Shown in pieces: positions 53,031-62,629 of a stretch of 64,000 nt of DNA. How positions within the stretch are numbered: position 1 is the first letter of the stretch; the number at the start of each line of letters is the position of its first letter. Both the position numbers and the translations under genes were made by a program. The notes beneath the pieces were generated by a model. The model worked only from the letters and a program-made list of their open reading frames with translations, made no database searches and was not told the origin of the DNA. Source of the stretch: Pimelobacter simplex (lineage in GTDB: Bacteria > Actinomycetota > Actinomycetes > Propionibacteriales > Nocardioidaceae); the NCBI GenBank assembly GCA_016803235.1, contig JADCLI010000013.1, positions 1 to 64,000 of the forward strand. The letters are read 5' to 3'.

Positions 53031-56024
53031 GTGACGCTGGGGACCCTGGTGCTGGGCCTGCAGAGCGGGTTCACCATAGGCCTGCTGGCCGTCGGCCTGG
53101 TGCTGATCTACAAGGCGAACCGGTTCATCAACCTGGCCCACGCCCAGCTGGGCGCAGTCTCCGCCCTGCTGATGGCCAAATGGGTGCTGGACTGGGATTG
53201 GAACTGGTGGGCGGCCTTCGCGCTGAGCATCCTGGTCGGCGGGGTGGTCGCTGTCACCATCGAGTGGTGCCTGATCCGGCCGGTCCGCAAGCGCGGTGGG
53301 TCCAGCCTTCCGCTGCTCCTGATGTCGATCGGCGCGTCGCAGCTGCTGCTCGCGCTGTGCTACTTCCCGGTACTGGGCCCGGACCGGGAGAAGGCAGAGG
53401 CCTACCCGCAGCCCTTCGAATCGAAGGTCGACGTCGGAGGCGTCCTTCTCAGCGGGATGGACATCCTCACCCTCGTCCTGGTCCCGGTGATCGTCGCAGT
53501 CCTCGCGACCTTCCTACGGACCTCGTCGATGGGCCGCCAGATCCGTGCTGCGGCCAACAACATCGACGCCGCGAGGTTGTGCGGCATCTCGGTCACCCGC
53601 GTCAGCCTCGTCACCTGGGGGATCGTCGGCGCCCTGTCGGCGATGGCCGCGGTTCTCGCGGCACCGAAGCAGGCCAGCTTCGACGTCGCAGCCCTGGGCC
53701 CCAACCTGTTGTTGCTCACACTCGGCGCGGCGGCGTTCGGCGCGTTCGTCTCGCTGCCGGCGGCACTCGGCGGTGGACTCGTCCTCGGCATCATCGGCCG
53801 GGTCGTCGCTGCTGAGACGAGCAACGAGGCCGCATCGCAGGTCGTCACGCTTCTCGTCGTCCTCGCGGTCCTGGCCATCCGGAACAGGGCGCTGGCTACC
53901 GCGTTCGCCACCGGCGGGAGCGCCGCGCCGGAACGACGGCCGGTGCGCATTCCGAGCCAGCTGCAGTCGTCGCGCCTGGTGCGCTTCGGTCCGTCTTCGG
54001 CGAAGCTCGTCCTCCTCGCCGCCGCGGTCGCCCTCCCGTTCCAGCCCTGGTTCAGCAGCAACGGCGACCGGTTCCTGCTCGTGATCCTGGTCGTCTACGC
54101 GTTGGTCGGGATCTCCCTCACCATGCTGCTGGGGCTGGGGGGGCAGGTCAGTCTGGGCCAGTTCGCGATCGTCGGCTTCACGGCCTTCCTGGCTGCCCGG
54201 CTCGTACCGCAGGGCTGGACCCTGCCCGCGCTGCTGCTGATGGCCGCGGTCGTCGGCGCCGCGGTGATGGCCATCGTCGGTCTCCCCGCACTGACCGCCC
54301 GTGGGTTGAGCCTGGCGATCACCACGCTCGGGCTCGCCGTCGTTGGCCCCGAGTGGCTGTTCCAACAGGAGTGGTTCTCCGGGACCAGTGGCGGATCCGT
54401 CAGCTTCGACGCCGCCCCCCTGACCCGGAGCCTGGGTGGGTCCGACTCGCACCTGACCCTCTACTTCGTGGCCCTGGTCGTCCTCGTCCTGGCGATAGCG
54501 GCGTGCGGTGCGCTGCGCCGCGCCGGCAGCGGGCGGGTGATGATCGCGATCCGCGACAACCAGCGCGCCGCCAATGCGCTGGGCGTGTTCGCCCCGTCGG
54601 TGCGGCTGTCGACGCTCGCGATCTGTGGGGCGATCGCAGGCGTCGCCGGAGTGCTCTACGCCGACGCGTTCCGGTACGCCTCGCACGCCCAGTTCGGCGC
54701 GAGCATCTCGATCGCCCTCCTGGCCCTCCCGATCATCGGCGGACTGGGCTCGGCCGGAGGGGCGGTCGGCGCGACCGTCTTCGTCTATGGGGTCGTGCTG
54801 TTCCTCGGACCGGTGATCACGCCGCTCTTCGACAGCCTTGGCGTCGGGCTCGGACTTCAGCTGGCGCTGTCGTCGTTCGGCGTGATCACGATGATCCTCC
54901 AGTTCCCCACCGGACTGGCCGGCGGCGTGCAGTCGGCCTGGCAAGCGGTGCTGGACCGCCTGGCCCGCAACCTGTCCCCGGTCGGCCGGGCAGCGACGTC
55001 CTCGGCGAGCCCGACCGACGTCGGCGTGTCCCTGCACGGCGAACCCGTGCGCCGGGGGGACCCGCGGCCGGCCGTCGACCCGGTGGCCGGTGGCCGTTGG
55101 GCCCGACGACTGGCGAAGCTGTCCTCGGCCGGCGGAGTGGAGTCCGCGGATCCGCTGGTGGTCACCGACGTCACCTGGAGCGCAGGCGGAGTCTCGATTC
55201 TCAACCAGGCCTCCATCCGCGTCGGGCGCGGCGAGATCGTCGGCCTGATCGGGCCGAACGGGGCGGGCAAGACCAGCCTGATGAACGTCGTCTCCGGCGT
55301 CGTGACCGCCGATGCCGGCACCGTCGAAGTGTTCGGTCGTCCGGTGCTGGACCTCCCGGCGGACTTCCGGGCTCCGTTCGGAGCCGCGCGATCCTTCCAG
55401 GACGCGTCCCTGTTCAGCGGTCTCACGGTGCGCGAGACCATCCAGGTCGCGCTGCACCCGAGGTACCGGGTGAGCAGTGGCGCGTCGATGATCGGCGCTC
55501 CTTGGGCCCGCGCCGCCGAACACGGTTCGCACGATGAAGCAGACCTGGTGATGGCGCACTTCGGCCTGTCGGCATGGGCGAACACCCTGACCAGCGACCT
55601 GTCGACCGGTACCCGCCGGATCTGCGACCTCGCCGCCCAGGTCGCAACTCGTCCGCGATTGTTGATGCTGGACGAGCCGACCGGAGGTGTGTCGCAGCGT
55701 GACGCGGAGGCCTTCTCCCCGTTGCTGCGCAGCATTCGCGATGAGCTGAACTGCTCGATCCTCATCGTCGAGCACGACATGCCGCTGTTGATGTCCTTGT
55801 GCGACCGCGTCTACGCCCTGGAGGCGGGGCGCGTGATCGCCGCCGGCACACCTCCCGAGGTCCGCGAGCACCCGGCGGTGATCGCGAGCTACCTGGGGTC
55901 GAACGAGGTGGCGATCAAGCGCTCCGGTACGACGCACGCCGAGGGCCGCGATGCCGGACGCGACCCTTCTCCGCCGGCTCCGGCGCACGTTGCAGATCGA
56001 CACGACTTGGAGACATTTCGATGA
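53031..56024 (+). CDS. Triple-fusion branched-chain-type ABC importer (LivH-LivM-LivG)
   Basis: A 997-aa protein joining three normally separate subunits. Residues 1-290 are a LivH-type permease (GFTIGLLAVGLVLIYKANRFINLAHAQ), 310-640 a LivM-type permease (GLGGQVSLGQFAIVGFTAF; ALPIIGGLGSAGGAVGAT), and 700-975 a LivG-type ATPase (Walker A GPNGAGKTS, Walker B LLMLDEPTGG, H-loop VEHDM). The ABC signature is LSTGTRRICDL, lacking the usual LSGGQ. GTG 53031 with AGGAG 8 bp upstream is the likely start; GTG 53022 is possible. LivK and LivF homologues follow with overlapping stops. The family imports amino acids and also hydrophobic or aromatic acids. Confidence 0.92.
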   Translation: MTLGTLVLGLQSGFTIGLLAVGLVLIYKANRFINLAHAQLGAVSALLMAKWVLDWDWNWWAAFALSILVGGVVAVTIEWCLIRPVRKRGGSSLPLLLMSIGASQLLLALCYFPVLGPDREKAEAYPQPFESKVDVGGVLLSGMDILTLVLVPVIVAVLATFLRTSSMGRQIRAAANNIDAARLCGISVTRVSLVTWGIVGALSAMAAVLAAPKQASFDVAALGPNLLLLTLGAAAFGAFVSLPAALGGGLVLGIIGRVVAAETSNEAASQVVTLLVVLAVLAIRNRALATAFATGGSAAPERRPVRIPSQLQSSRLVRFGPSSAKLVLLAAAVALPFQPWFSSNGDRFLLVILVVYALVGISLTMLLGLGGQVSLGQFAIVGFTAFLAARLVPQGWTLPALLLMAAVVGAAVMAIVGLPALTARGLSLAITTLGLAVVGPEWLFQQEWFSGTSGGSVSFDAAPLTRSLGGSDSHLTLYFVALVVLVLAIAACGALRRAGSGRVMIAIRDNQRAANALGVFAPSVRLSTLAICGAIAGVAGVLYADAFRYASHAQFGASISIALLALPIIGGLGSAGGAVGATVFVYGVVLFLGPVITPLFDSLGVGLGLQLALSSFGVITMILQFPTGLAGGVQSAWQAVLDRLARNLSPVGRAATSSASPTDVGVSLHGEPVRRGDPRPAVDPVAGGRWARRLAKLSSAGGVESADPLVVTDVTWSAGGVSILNQASIRVGRGEIVGLIGPNGAGKTSLMNVVSGVVTADAGTVEVFGRPVLDLPADFRAPFGAARSFQDASLFSGLTVRETIQVALHPRYRVSSGASMIGAPWARAAEHGSHDEADLVMAHFGLSAWANTLTSDLSTGTRRICDLAAQVATRPRLLMLDEPTGGVSQRDAEAFSPLLRSIRDELNCSILIVEHDMPLLMSLCDRVYALEAGRVIAAGTPPEVREHPAVIASYLGSNEVAIKRSGTTHAEGRDAGRDPSPPAPAHVADRHDLETFR

Positions 56025-57454
56025 CCCCCTTCCAGCAGTTCCGTCTCTGGGCACGTCGGGCCCCGGTCCTCGAGCGACTGGCTACCGCCGCGGTCGGCAT
56101 CGTGCTGCTCGGAGTCCTCGCGTGGGCGGTGGTGCCACTCGCGACCACCGGAGCCTCGAGCGAGGCGCCGGCATCCTCCGGACTGTCGTTCGCAGACCTG
56201 GACGGGGGTTCGCAGGCGCCGCCCGCCGTGGCACCGCCGCAGACCGCCCCGAACCCCTGTGCCCCGCCGCCGGCCGATGCCCAGGGTGTCACCGACGATT
56301 CCATCGACGTGGGGGTCGCTCTGGTCGACCTCGGTGGTGCGGCCGGGAACGAGACCTTCGGGCTCGCCTCGGTTCCCGATCAGAAGGCGGCGTACAGCGC
56401 CGTGGCGGCAGACATCAACAAGGCGGGCGGTGCCGCCTGCCGCAAGATCGTGCTGCACTTCTACAACGCGAACGCGTCCTCTCCGGACCTGATGCACCAG
56501 ACCTGCCTGGCGATCCTCCAGGACAAGCCGTTCGCCGTGCTCGACGTCGGTGGATTCCAGTCGCAGGTCGATTGCGTCACCGATGCCAAGGTTCCGTTCT
56601 TCACCGCCCGGCTCAGCCTGGCGGACGCCTCCTCGAAGTACCCGTACCTGTTCGCGCAGCAGGCCGACGAGGTCTCGCTGCACAACAGCGTGTACGCACT
56701 CAAGTCGCTGGGCTACTTCGACGGTGATCCCAAGGTGGGGGTGGTCTATCGGGACTGCCAGGCGGCCGTGGTCGAGGACTACTTCGGCTGGCTCTCCGAC
56801 ATCGGGATCGCCGAGCGAGAGGTCGTCAAGTACAACTTCGGCTGCCCGAACGGGTTCGCCGCCCCCGAGGCCCTGCAGCAAGCGGTTCTCAAGCTCAAGA
56901 AGGAGGACGTGACGCGCGTCCTCCCCATCGGCATGGCCGCCGACTTCGCCAACCTCACCAAGTCGGCCCAGGAGCAACAGTTCAAGCCGAAGTACGGGGT
57001 CAGCGGCGCCGACGGCATCCTCGATGTGACCTATGGTCTGCTCGGACCGGACTTCGAGAACCTCGAGGGATCGATCGGGATCTCGGCTACCGCGTTCGGT
57101 GAGGAGCGATCCGATGTCGAGCCGGCTACCGGTACCAAGGCGTGCAACGCGCTGATGACCGGCGTCGGGCTCCCTGCGGTGTACGACCAGAAGGCAGGCT
57201 TGGGTGGGCACGCCTGTACCCAGCTCTGGGAGCTGCAGGCAATGCTCAACAACGTCACGGAGGTGTCCACGACTGCCCTGGCCGAGGGCTTGTCGAAGGC
57301 CGGACCTCTGCCGCACTCCTACCCGGCCGGGCCGACGGCCAATACCGATCCGCGGATCACGTTCGGTGGCCAGTACTGGCGGGCGATGGAGTTCAAGGGC
57401 GACTGCGATTGCTGGGACCTGCTCGACGAGACCTTCAAGCCGGGGTTCCCGTGA
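56021..57454 (+). CDS. Membrane-anchored solute-binding protein (LivK type)
   Basis: A 477-aa periplasmic-binding-fold protein. A single N-terminal transmembrane helix (ATAAVGIVLLGVLAWAVVPLA) replaces the usual lipobox, then comes a Pro/Gly linker and a type-I binding domain (DDSIDVGVALVDLGG; CLAILQDKPFAVLDVGGFQSQVDC; ADINKAGG). Several cysteines suggest disulfides. ATG 56021 overlaps the fusion gene stop by 4 bp. It would deliver the substrate to the importer. Confidence 0.88.
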   Translation: MTPFQQFRLWARRAPVLERLATAAVGIVLLGVLAWAVVPLATTGASSEAPASSGLSFADLDGGSQAPPAVAPPQTAPNPCAPPPADAQGVTDDSIDVGVALVDLGGAAGNETFGLASVPDQKAAYSAVAADINKAGGAACRKIVLHFYNANASSPDLMHQTCLAILQDKPFAVLDVGGFQSQVDCVTDAKVPFFTARLSLADASSKYPYLFAQQADEVSLHNSVYALKSLGYFDGDPKVGVVYRDCQAAVVEDYFGWLSDIGIAEREVVKYNFGCPNGFAAPEALQQAVLKLKKEDVTRVLPIGMAADFANLTKSAQEQQFKPKYGVSGADGILDVTYGLLGPDFENLEGSIGISATAFGEERSDVEPATGTKACNALMTGVGLPAVYDQKAGLGGHACTQLWELQAMLNNVTEVSTTALAEGLSKAGPLPHSYPAGPTANTDPRITFGGQYWRAMEFKGDCDCWDLLDETFKPGFP

Positions 57455-58173
57455 CCGGCCGGCTCCTGGAGGTCCGCGACCTCGAGTTCGCCTACGACCG
57501 GATGCCGGTGCTGTTCGGGGTCTCGCTGCATGTCGACCCGGGTGAGTCCGTCGCGCTGCTCGGTGCCAACGGGGCCGGGAAGACCACACTGCTGCGTGCG
57601 CTGGCGGGACTGGAGCGGCCCAGCGGCGGGTCGGTGCACTTCGACGGCGCCGACATCACCGGCGTCGCGGCCGAGCGGCTGGTGAGACGCGGGATCGCGC
57701 TGATCACGGGAGGTCGCTCGGTGTTCACCGAGATGACCGTCGCGGAGAACCTGGAGCTCCAGGCGCGAGCGTTCGCAGGCGACCGTCGTGAGCTCGCCGC
57801 ACGCAGGGACCAGGTCCTGACGACCTTCCCGCGCCTCGGCGAACGGATGAACCAGCTGGCGGGGAGCATGTCCGGAGGAGAGCAGCAGCAGCTGGCACTG
57901 GCCAAGGCGATCCTGCTCAGGCCGAAGCTGCTCTGCATCGACGAGCTGTCCCTGGGACTGGCGCCGATCGTGGTCGGCGAGCTCCTGGAGATCGTCGGCC
58001 GGATCAGCGCCTCCGGGATCGCGGTCCTGCTCGTCGAGCAGAGCCTCAACATCGCGGCCGATCTGTGCGCACGCACGGTGTTCCTGGAGAAGGGCGCGGT
58101 GAAGTTCGAAGGCAGGACGTCCGACCTGCTGGAACGAGATGACATCGCCAAGGCCGTCTTCCTGGGGGCCTGA
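57451..58173 (+). CDS. LivF-type ABC ATPase
   Basis: A 240-aa ATPase: Walker A GANGAGKTT, signature MSGGEQQQLALAKAI, Walker B LLCIDELSLGL, H-loop LVEQSLN. Here the signature is intact, unlike the LivG part of the fused subunit, so the two ATP sites may be unequal. GTG 57451 overlaps the LivK stop by 4 bp. Confidence 0.92.
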   Translation: MTGRLLEVRDLEFAYDRMPVLFGVSLHVDPGESVALLGANGAGKTTLLRALAGLERPSGGSVHFDGADITGVAAERLVRRGIALITGGRSVFTEMTVAENLELQARAFAGDRRELAARRDQVLTTFPRLGERMNQLAGSMSGGEQQQLALAKAILLRPKLLCIDELSLGLAPIVVGELLEIVGRISASGIAVLLVEQSLNIAADLCARTVFLEKGAVKFEGRTSDLLERDDIAKAVFLGA

Positions 58174-58239
58174 GGAGCACGTCACCCAGTACCCGCCGCG
58201 AGACCGGAGGGGTCTCGAGGCTGAGATGAGGAGAGCACC

Positions 58240-59103
58240 ATGCACACAACACCGAAGCGCATGTCCCGGTTGGTCACGGCCCTGGCGCTCAGCTGCGCGG
58301 CCGCGCTCGTGGCTGCGACCACGGCAACGCCGGCCGTGGCGACGGCGGCTGCAGCAGGCACGCCCGTCGCCACTGCCGTGGCCGACCCGACCGTGCCCAC
58401 CTTGAACGACTGGGACTGCCGTCCCAGCGCCGCTCACCCGACGCCTGTCATCGTCGTGCACGGCACCATGGGCGACAGTGTCAGCCTCCTGGAGAACCTC
58501 GAGGCCGCGCTGCTCGATGGGGGCTACTGCGTCTTCGCGCTCGACTACGGAAACCGGGGCACCGGTCCGATCGAGGACTCGGCCGCAGAGCTGTCCACCT
58601 ACGTGGACCGCGTGCTCGCTGCGACCCACGCCAAGAAGGTGAGCTTCGTCGGGCACAGCCAGGGCGGCATGATGCCGCGCTACTACCTGAAGTACCTCGG
58701 CGGTCAGGACAAGGTGGACGACCTGGTCGGGCTGGCGCCGTCCAACCACGGCACCTATCACTGGCTGCTGCTCGGCATCGCCGGGATCGTCTGCCCCGCC
58801 TGCGCCCAGCAGGGTGCCGGCTCGCCGTTCATCACCGACCTCAACTGGGGCGACGAGACGCCCGGTGACGTGAGCTACACCAACGTCATCACCCAGTACG
58901 ACGAGGTCGTGGTCCCGGCCAACTCGGGCTACCTGTCGGGCTTCCCGGACCAGGTGTCCAACCTCAAGATCCAGTCCTACTGCCCGTTCACCGTCGTCGA
59001 GCACATCGGCATCCCCGGCGACCAGACCGCGATCGCCATGGCGCTGGACGCTCTCTCGCACCCGGGTCCGGCGCAGGCGTGGCGCAGCTACCCCTGCTCC
59101 TGA
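58240..59103 (+). CDS. Secreted class-2 lipase
   Basis: A 287-aa alpha/beta-hydrolase with a signal peptide (residues 1 to about 38). Oxyanion/lid segment VIVVHGTMGDS, nucleophile Ser in VGHSQGGMM, catalytic Asp probably in ITQYDEVV, and His in VVEHIGIPGD. It belongs to the EstA/LipA (PF01674) group of triacylglycerol lipases. RBS GAGGAG precedes ATG. It follows LivF by 66 bp and ends at a strong hairpin, so it may be the last gene of the uptake block. It could remove acyl groups from a lipid outside the cell. Confidence 0.87.
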   Translation: MHTTPKRMSRLVTALALSCAAALVAATTATPAVATAAAAGTPVATAVADPTVPTLNDWDCRPSAAHPTPVIVVHGTMGDSVSLLENLEAALLDGGYCVFALDYGNRGTGPIEDSAAELSTYVDRVLAATHAKKVSFVGHSQGGMMPRYYLKYLGGQDKVDDLVGLAPSNHGTYHWLLLGIAGIVCPACAQQGAGSPFITDLNWGDETPGDVSYTNVITQYDEVVVPANSGYLSGFPDQVSNLKIQSYCPFTVVEHIGIPGDQTAIAMALDALSHPGPAQAWRSYPCS

Positions 59104-59118
59104 TCTGACTGGTTGAAG

Positions 59119-59153
59119 CAGGCTGGGGTGGGGCGTCGTCCCGCCCCAGCCTG
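59119..59153 (+). terminator. Hairpin terminator after the lipase gene
   Basis: CAGGCTGGGG (59119-59128) pairs with CCCCAGCCTG (59144-59153), extended by internal GGGCG/CGCCC-type pairs. Confidence 0.75.
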
Positions 59154-59465
59154 GACCCGGTCATGGATCAGATTGCGACACGCGCGCGTCGTCCCTGATC
59201 GCGGCCCCGGGCCCTGCGACCCGCTGTTGCGCCGGGTCGGCCGGACGGTGCGAAACCTTGGAGGTCCCACGTGGATGCGCCGCTGGCTCCCCGCGGGCGG
59301 ACGCCTGGTTGGCGTCAGGGCGGGTCAGGCCCGCCGGCGCTACGTCGGCGGCGGCGGGCAGCCTGGTCGGCCAGCCCGCGGGCGACCCCGTCCGCACCTT
59401 GCATCGTGCGGCCGGGAGCGGCATCTCGACGGCGACCGCACTGCCCGCGAGCCGGACGGGAGGCG
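59154..59465. other. Intergenic stretch between convergent lipase and sulfotransferase genes
   Basis: About 310 bp after the terminator. No frame on either strand resembles a known protein, and open frames here are continuations or shadows. It contains no operator-like palindrome. Probably decayed DNA between two gene blocks of the island. Confidence 0.5.
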
Positions 59466-60704
59466 TTACACCAGGAACCTCGCCGAGTAGGGCTCGAACC
59501 GAGTCCGCAGCTCGTCGATGTCGAGGCCGAGGTCTTCGGCTCGGTAGTCGATGGTCCCGAGGCGGCCTCGGACGTGCGTCTCCAGGTATCCCGCCATGTT
59601 GTCGCAAGCGACGTCGGTCACGACGCCGCCGGCAAGCTGGATCACCGACGCTGCCGTGCCGAGCTCGTCGGCAATGAAGTCGTCGAACCGGACATCGGTG
59701 CAGGTGAGGTCGCGCACCCGGTCGCGGTCGTGGACCAGGGTGGTGAGCATGGCGTCGAGGCGATCGCTCCAGTACCGGCCGGTCCCGACCGCGTCGACGG
59801 GATCGGTGGTCATGCGGCGGCTGTAGGCGACCATGGTGGCCATCGACACGGCGACTCTGGCGGGGTCGCGGTGGGTGAGCGCGACCGTCGCATCGGGGAA
59901 CACCCTGGCCAGTGTCGGGAGCTGCTCGAGGTGCTGAGGGCTCTTGAGCAGCCACCGCTTGCCGCCGTCGAGGAATTGCAGCGCCTGCAGCTGGAGGCGC
60001 AGGTGGCGGTAGTGCGGCTCCTGGTCGTGCTCGAGGTAGTAGTCCCGCCAGGCCGGCACGTCCGCGAGCGTCTCGAAGAGCATCGAGGAGAAGTCGTTGG
60101 CGAGCAGCTGGATCTCCTCGTGCACGTGGTCGGTGGTCATCTCGTGCATCAGGGGGAACAGCGGCAGGTTCTGGTGGAGGAAGTCGATGCCCTGGTCGCA
60201 CCGCTCCCGACGCGGGTCCGGGCTGGTGCCAGATTCCGACGGGAGCGGGAAGGGCTCCAGGCTCTCCCAGTAGGGGAGGGTGCGGTACAGGCCGCTCGCG
60301 GCCAGGAGGTTGTGCAGGTGGGTGGTGCCGGTGCGGGGGAGGCCGGCGATGATCACCGGCGGCGCGAGCTCCACCTCGTGGATCTCGGGATGATCGCGCA
60401 GCAGCCGCTGGAGCAGTGCCCGGTTCTTGAGCAGCTGCACCAACTGGGTGTGGACGATCACCCGGCCCCAGTTCGTGGCGCCCGGAATGTCGTTCAGCGC
60501 ACCGAGAAGCACGTCGAGCCGCTCCCGGTAGTCCTGTGGACCGAAGTCGTCGAGACCGGTCTGGGCCGTCGCTGCGGCGTGCAAGCTCTCGGAGGTCAAC
60601 GGGAGATCTGCGGCCATCGACCCCATGAGGCCGTGGACCTCCGCGACCTCGGGTGCGAAGCGAGGCGAGGAAAGGTCGTCGATTCGGGCAGGTTGCTGTG
60701 ACAT
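59466..60704 (-). CDS. Sulfotransferase-family protein
   Basis: A 412-aa protein of the bacterial Sulfotransfer_3 family. The PAPS 5'-phosphosulfate loop is IIAGLPRTGTTHLHNLL (about residues 117-133), and the 3'-phosphate segment is VALTHRDPARVAVSMATMV. ATG 60704 is 7 bp from a palindrome shared with the divergent TetR gene. Mycobacterial relatives sulfate glycolipids. In the island it could modify or desensitise the lipid substrate; the acceptor is unknown. Confidence 0.87.
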   Translation of the reverse strand: MSQQPARIDDLSSPRFAPEVAEVHGLMGSMAADLPLTSESLHAAATAQTGLDDFGPQDYRERLDVLLGALNDIPGATNWGRVIVHTQLVQLLKNRALLQRLLRDHPEIHEVELAPPVIIAGLPRTGTTHLHNLLAASGLYRTLPYWESLEPFPLPSESGTSPDPRRERCDQGIDFLHQNLPLFPLMHEMTTDHVHEEIQLLANDFSSMLFETLADVPAWRDYYLEHDQEPHYRHLRLQLQALQFLDGGKRWLLKSPQHLEQLPTLARVFPDATVALTHRDPARVAVSMATMVAYSRRMTTDPVDAVGTGRYWSDRLDAMLTTLVHDRDRVRDLTCTDVRFDDFIADELGTAASVIQLAGGVVTDVACDNMAGYLETHVRGRLGTIDYRAEDLGLDIDELRTRFEPYSARFLV

Positions 60705-60710
60705 GGCTCA

Positions 60711-60731
60711 TACGTTACAGTTCATAACGTA
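60711..60731. promoter_or_regulatory. Palindromic operator between sulfotransferase and TetR D
   Basis: TACGTTA and TAACGTA are perfect 7-bp arms separated by 7 bp. The site abuts the TetR ATG (60732) and lies 6 bp from the sulfotransferase ATG on the other strand, so a bound repressor would block both promoters. Confidence 0.75.
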
Positions 60732-61328
60732 ATGAAAGCAATGGCATCGGCGACCAAGACTGCGGGACGGCCACGTGATCGCCGGATCGACGAGGCGGTG
60801 CTGGCCGCGACCCGTGAACTGCTCCTCGCGGAGGGGTACGCGGGCCTGTCGCTCACCGCCGTCGCCACCAGGGCGGGCACCACCACACCTGCGATCTATC
60901 GGCGTTGGCCGACCAAGATGCACCTGGTGCACGAGGCGGCGTTCCCCGCCGACCTCGCGTCGGGAGAAAGCGCCACGGGCGACCTGCGAGCCGACATCCA
61001 GGCCGTCGTGGGGGGCACTGCGGCGCTCTTCTCGGACCCTGTCGTCCGGGCCGCGCTGCCGGGTCTCGTCGGCGACCTGCATGGCCATCCCGCGCTCCAC
61101 CAGGAGTTGATGGAGCGGCTGTGGGCGACCCGGCTCGACCAGCTGCAGGAACGGCTGGACCACGCGGCCGATTCACGGCTGGTCCGCGCCGACGCACGGG
61201 CCGATCACCTGCTCGGCGTCATTGGCGGCAGCGCCCTCCTCGGTGTGCTCACGCCGAACGGGCAAGAGCTCGACGACGCGTGGGTGGCCGCCATCACGAC
61301 CCTCGTCCTGGAAGGAATCACTCCATGA
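60732..61328 (+). CDS. TetR-family regulator D
   Basis: A 198-aa regulator: HTH LSLTAVATRAGTTTPAIYRRWPTK, with a TetR_C_11-type ligand domain. It is divergent from the sulfotransferase and coupled (ATGA overlap) to the DUF1214 gene. The palindrome at 60711-60731 is its likely operator. Start could also be ATG 60741. Confidence 0.88.
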   Translation: MKAMASATKTAGRPRDRRIDEAVLAATRELLLAEGYAGLSLTAVATRAGTTTPAIYRRWPTKMHLVHEAAFPADLASGESATGDLRADIQAVVGGTAALFSDPVVRAALPGLVGDLHGHPALHQELMERLWATRLDQLQERLDHAADSRLVRADARADHLLGVIGGSALLGVLTPNGQELDDAWVAAITTLVLEGITP

Positions 61329-62479
61329 ACCCGAACAACTGGCAGTCCACCGAGGCCTGGCACGAACTGCTGGCCGGCCTGGGTGAGCTCGAGAAGACCT
61401 TCCTCGAAGGCGACCGAGCCGTCGATGGTGAGTCTGCGGTCGTCGACGGCTACCGAATGCTCACGACCACCCTCGGCGTCGGCCTCGACACCTATCTCTA
61501 CGCCGAGCGGAGCCGACCGGACTTCATCCAGACCGTGACACCCTTCCGCCGGGACCGGCGCTGGGGCGGCGACAACACCGACGCGTGGTACTCCTACGCG
61601 CCGATCGACCCACGACGGTCCTACGTCGTCTCGGGCAACCGCGGCGACAGCGTCTACTTCTCGCTCACCGTCTACAACGAGCCGTCCCCGGGAGCTTGGT
61701 CCGACCGCGTGATCGGTGTGCTCAACGACTCCGACCTCGACTTCGACGCCGACGGCAACTTCCGCCTGCTGCTGGCGCCGGAGCGGCCCGCGGACGGGGA
61801 GGGTCCGTGCATCGTCCTGGCCGACGACGCGGCGGTCGCATTCACGCGCGACTACCAGTCCGACGCGCTCCGCGGGCGGCCGGTGACCTGGCGCATCGAG
61901 GCGGTCGAACCGCCCGAGCCCATCGTCAAGAGCGATGCGGCGACCGCGGCTGCCCTCCGATCGGTACTCACCTGGCTGCGCACCATGACGGCCATCGTCC
62001 CGACCCGGCTCGGGGAGCGGGTCGAAGCCGACCGCCTGGAGCTCGGCCACAACGTGTCCGAGGTGGCGAACGCGTTCGCTGAGCCCTACCAGGTGCCGGA
62101 CTTCAACTTCGGATGGTCGGCCACGGATGCCTGCTACTCCTTCGGCAGCTACGACCTCGCGGCCGACGAAGCGCTCGTCGTGACCCATCGGCCGCCACGC
62201 TGCCGGTTCTGGAACATCAACATCTGGAACCAGTTCATGGCCGGCCACACCGCAACCGACGGGCGCACGTCGATCAACATGAGCACCGCGCAACCCAACG
62301 CCGACGGCACAGTGACCGTCGTCATCGCGCGCACGCAACTGGACCACCCCAACGCCATCTCGACCCTCGGCCAGCCTCGCGGGAGCCTTGCCTTCCGATG
62401 GTTCCTCGCTGACTCGGTCCCGCAGCGCCCCGTCGTACGCCTGGTCCGTGCGGGTGATGCGCCGTCTGATCTCGCCTGA
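61325..62479 (+). CDS. DUF1214 domain protein
   Basis: A 384-aa protein. The C-terminal part holds the DUF1214 domain (NPNADGTVTVVIARTQLDHPN), and the N-terminal part WGGDNTDAWYSYAPIDPRRSYVVSGNRGDSVY resembles the same family. No signal peptide. ATG 61325 overlaps the TetR stop by 4 bp, so it is in the TetR D operon. DUF1214 proteins are common in actinobacteria with lipid or steroid catabolism genes; activity is unknown. It is the last gene of the island. Confidence 0.85.
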   Translation: MNPNNWQSTEAWHELLAGLGELEKTFLEGDRAVDGESAVVDGYRMLTTTLGVGLDTYLYAERSRPDFIQTVTPFRRDRRWGGDNTDAWYSYAPIDPRRSYVVSGNRGDSVYFSLTVYNEPSPGAWSDRVIGVLNDSDLDFDADGNFRLLLAPERPADGEGPCIVLADDAAVAFTRDYQSDALRGRPVTWRIEAVEPPEPIVKSDAATAAALRSVLTWLRTMTAIVPTRLGERVEADRLELGHNVSEVANAFAEPYQVPDFNFGWSATDACYSFGSYDLAADEALVVTHRPPRCRFWNINIWNQFMAGHTATDGRTSINMSTAQPNADGTVTVVIARTQLDHPNAISTLGQPRGSLAFRWFLADSVPQRPVVRLVRAGDAPSDLA

Positions 62480-62609
62480 CGCAGTTGGCAGACGCATGCC
62501 CCAAATGCACCACGCCGCCTGGCCTCGGCCACGCAACTCCCCGGATGTCGTTGTCGATGGCGCAAGATGTCTGCTGAGAGCCGACGACGGGGAGCGGAGA
62601 GCAACCGCG

Positions 62610-62629
62610 TTCGGCTCAACTTCGGCTCA
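62610..62629 (+). repeat. Tandem 9-bp repeat near attR
   Basis: TTCGGCTCA occurs twice with a 2-bp spacer (62610-62618 and 62621-62629), 45 bp inside the right end of the island. Its position suits a recombinase arm-binding site, but no recombinase gene remains to support that. The rest of 62480-62673 holds no recognisable gene. Confidence 0.35.
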
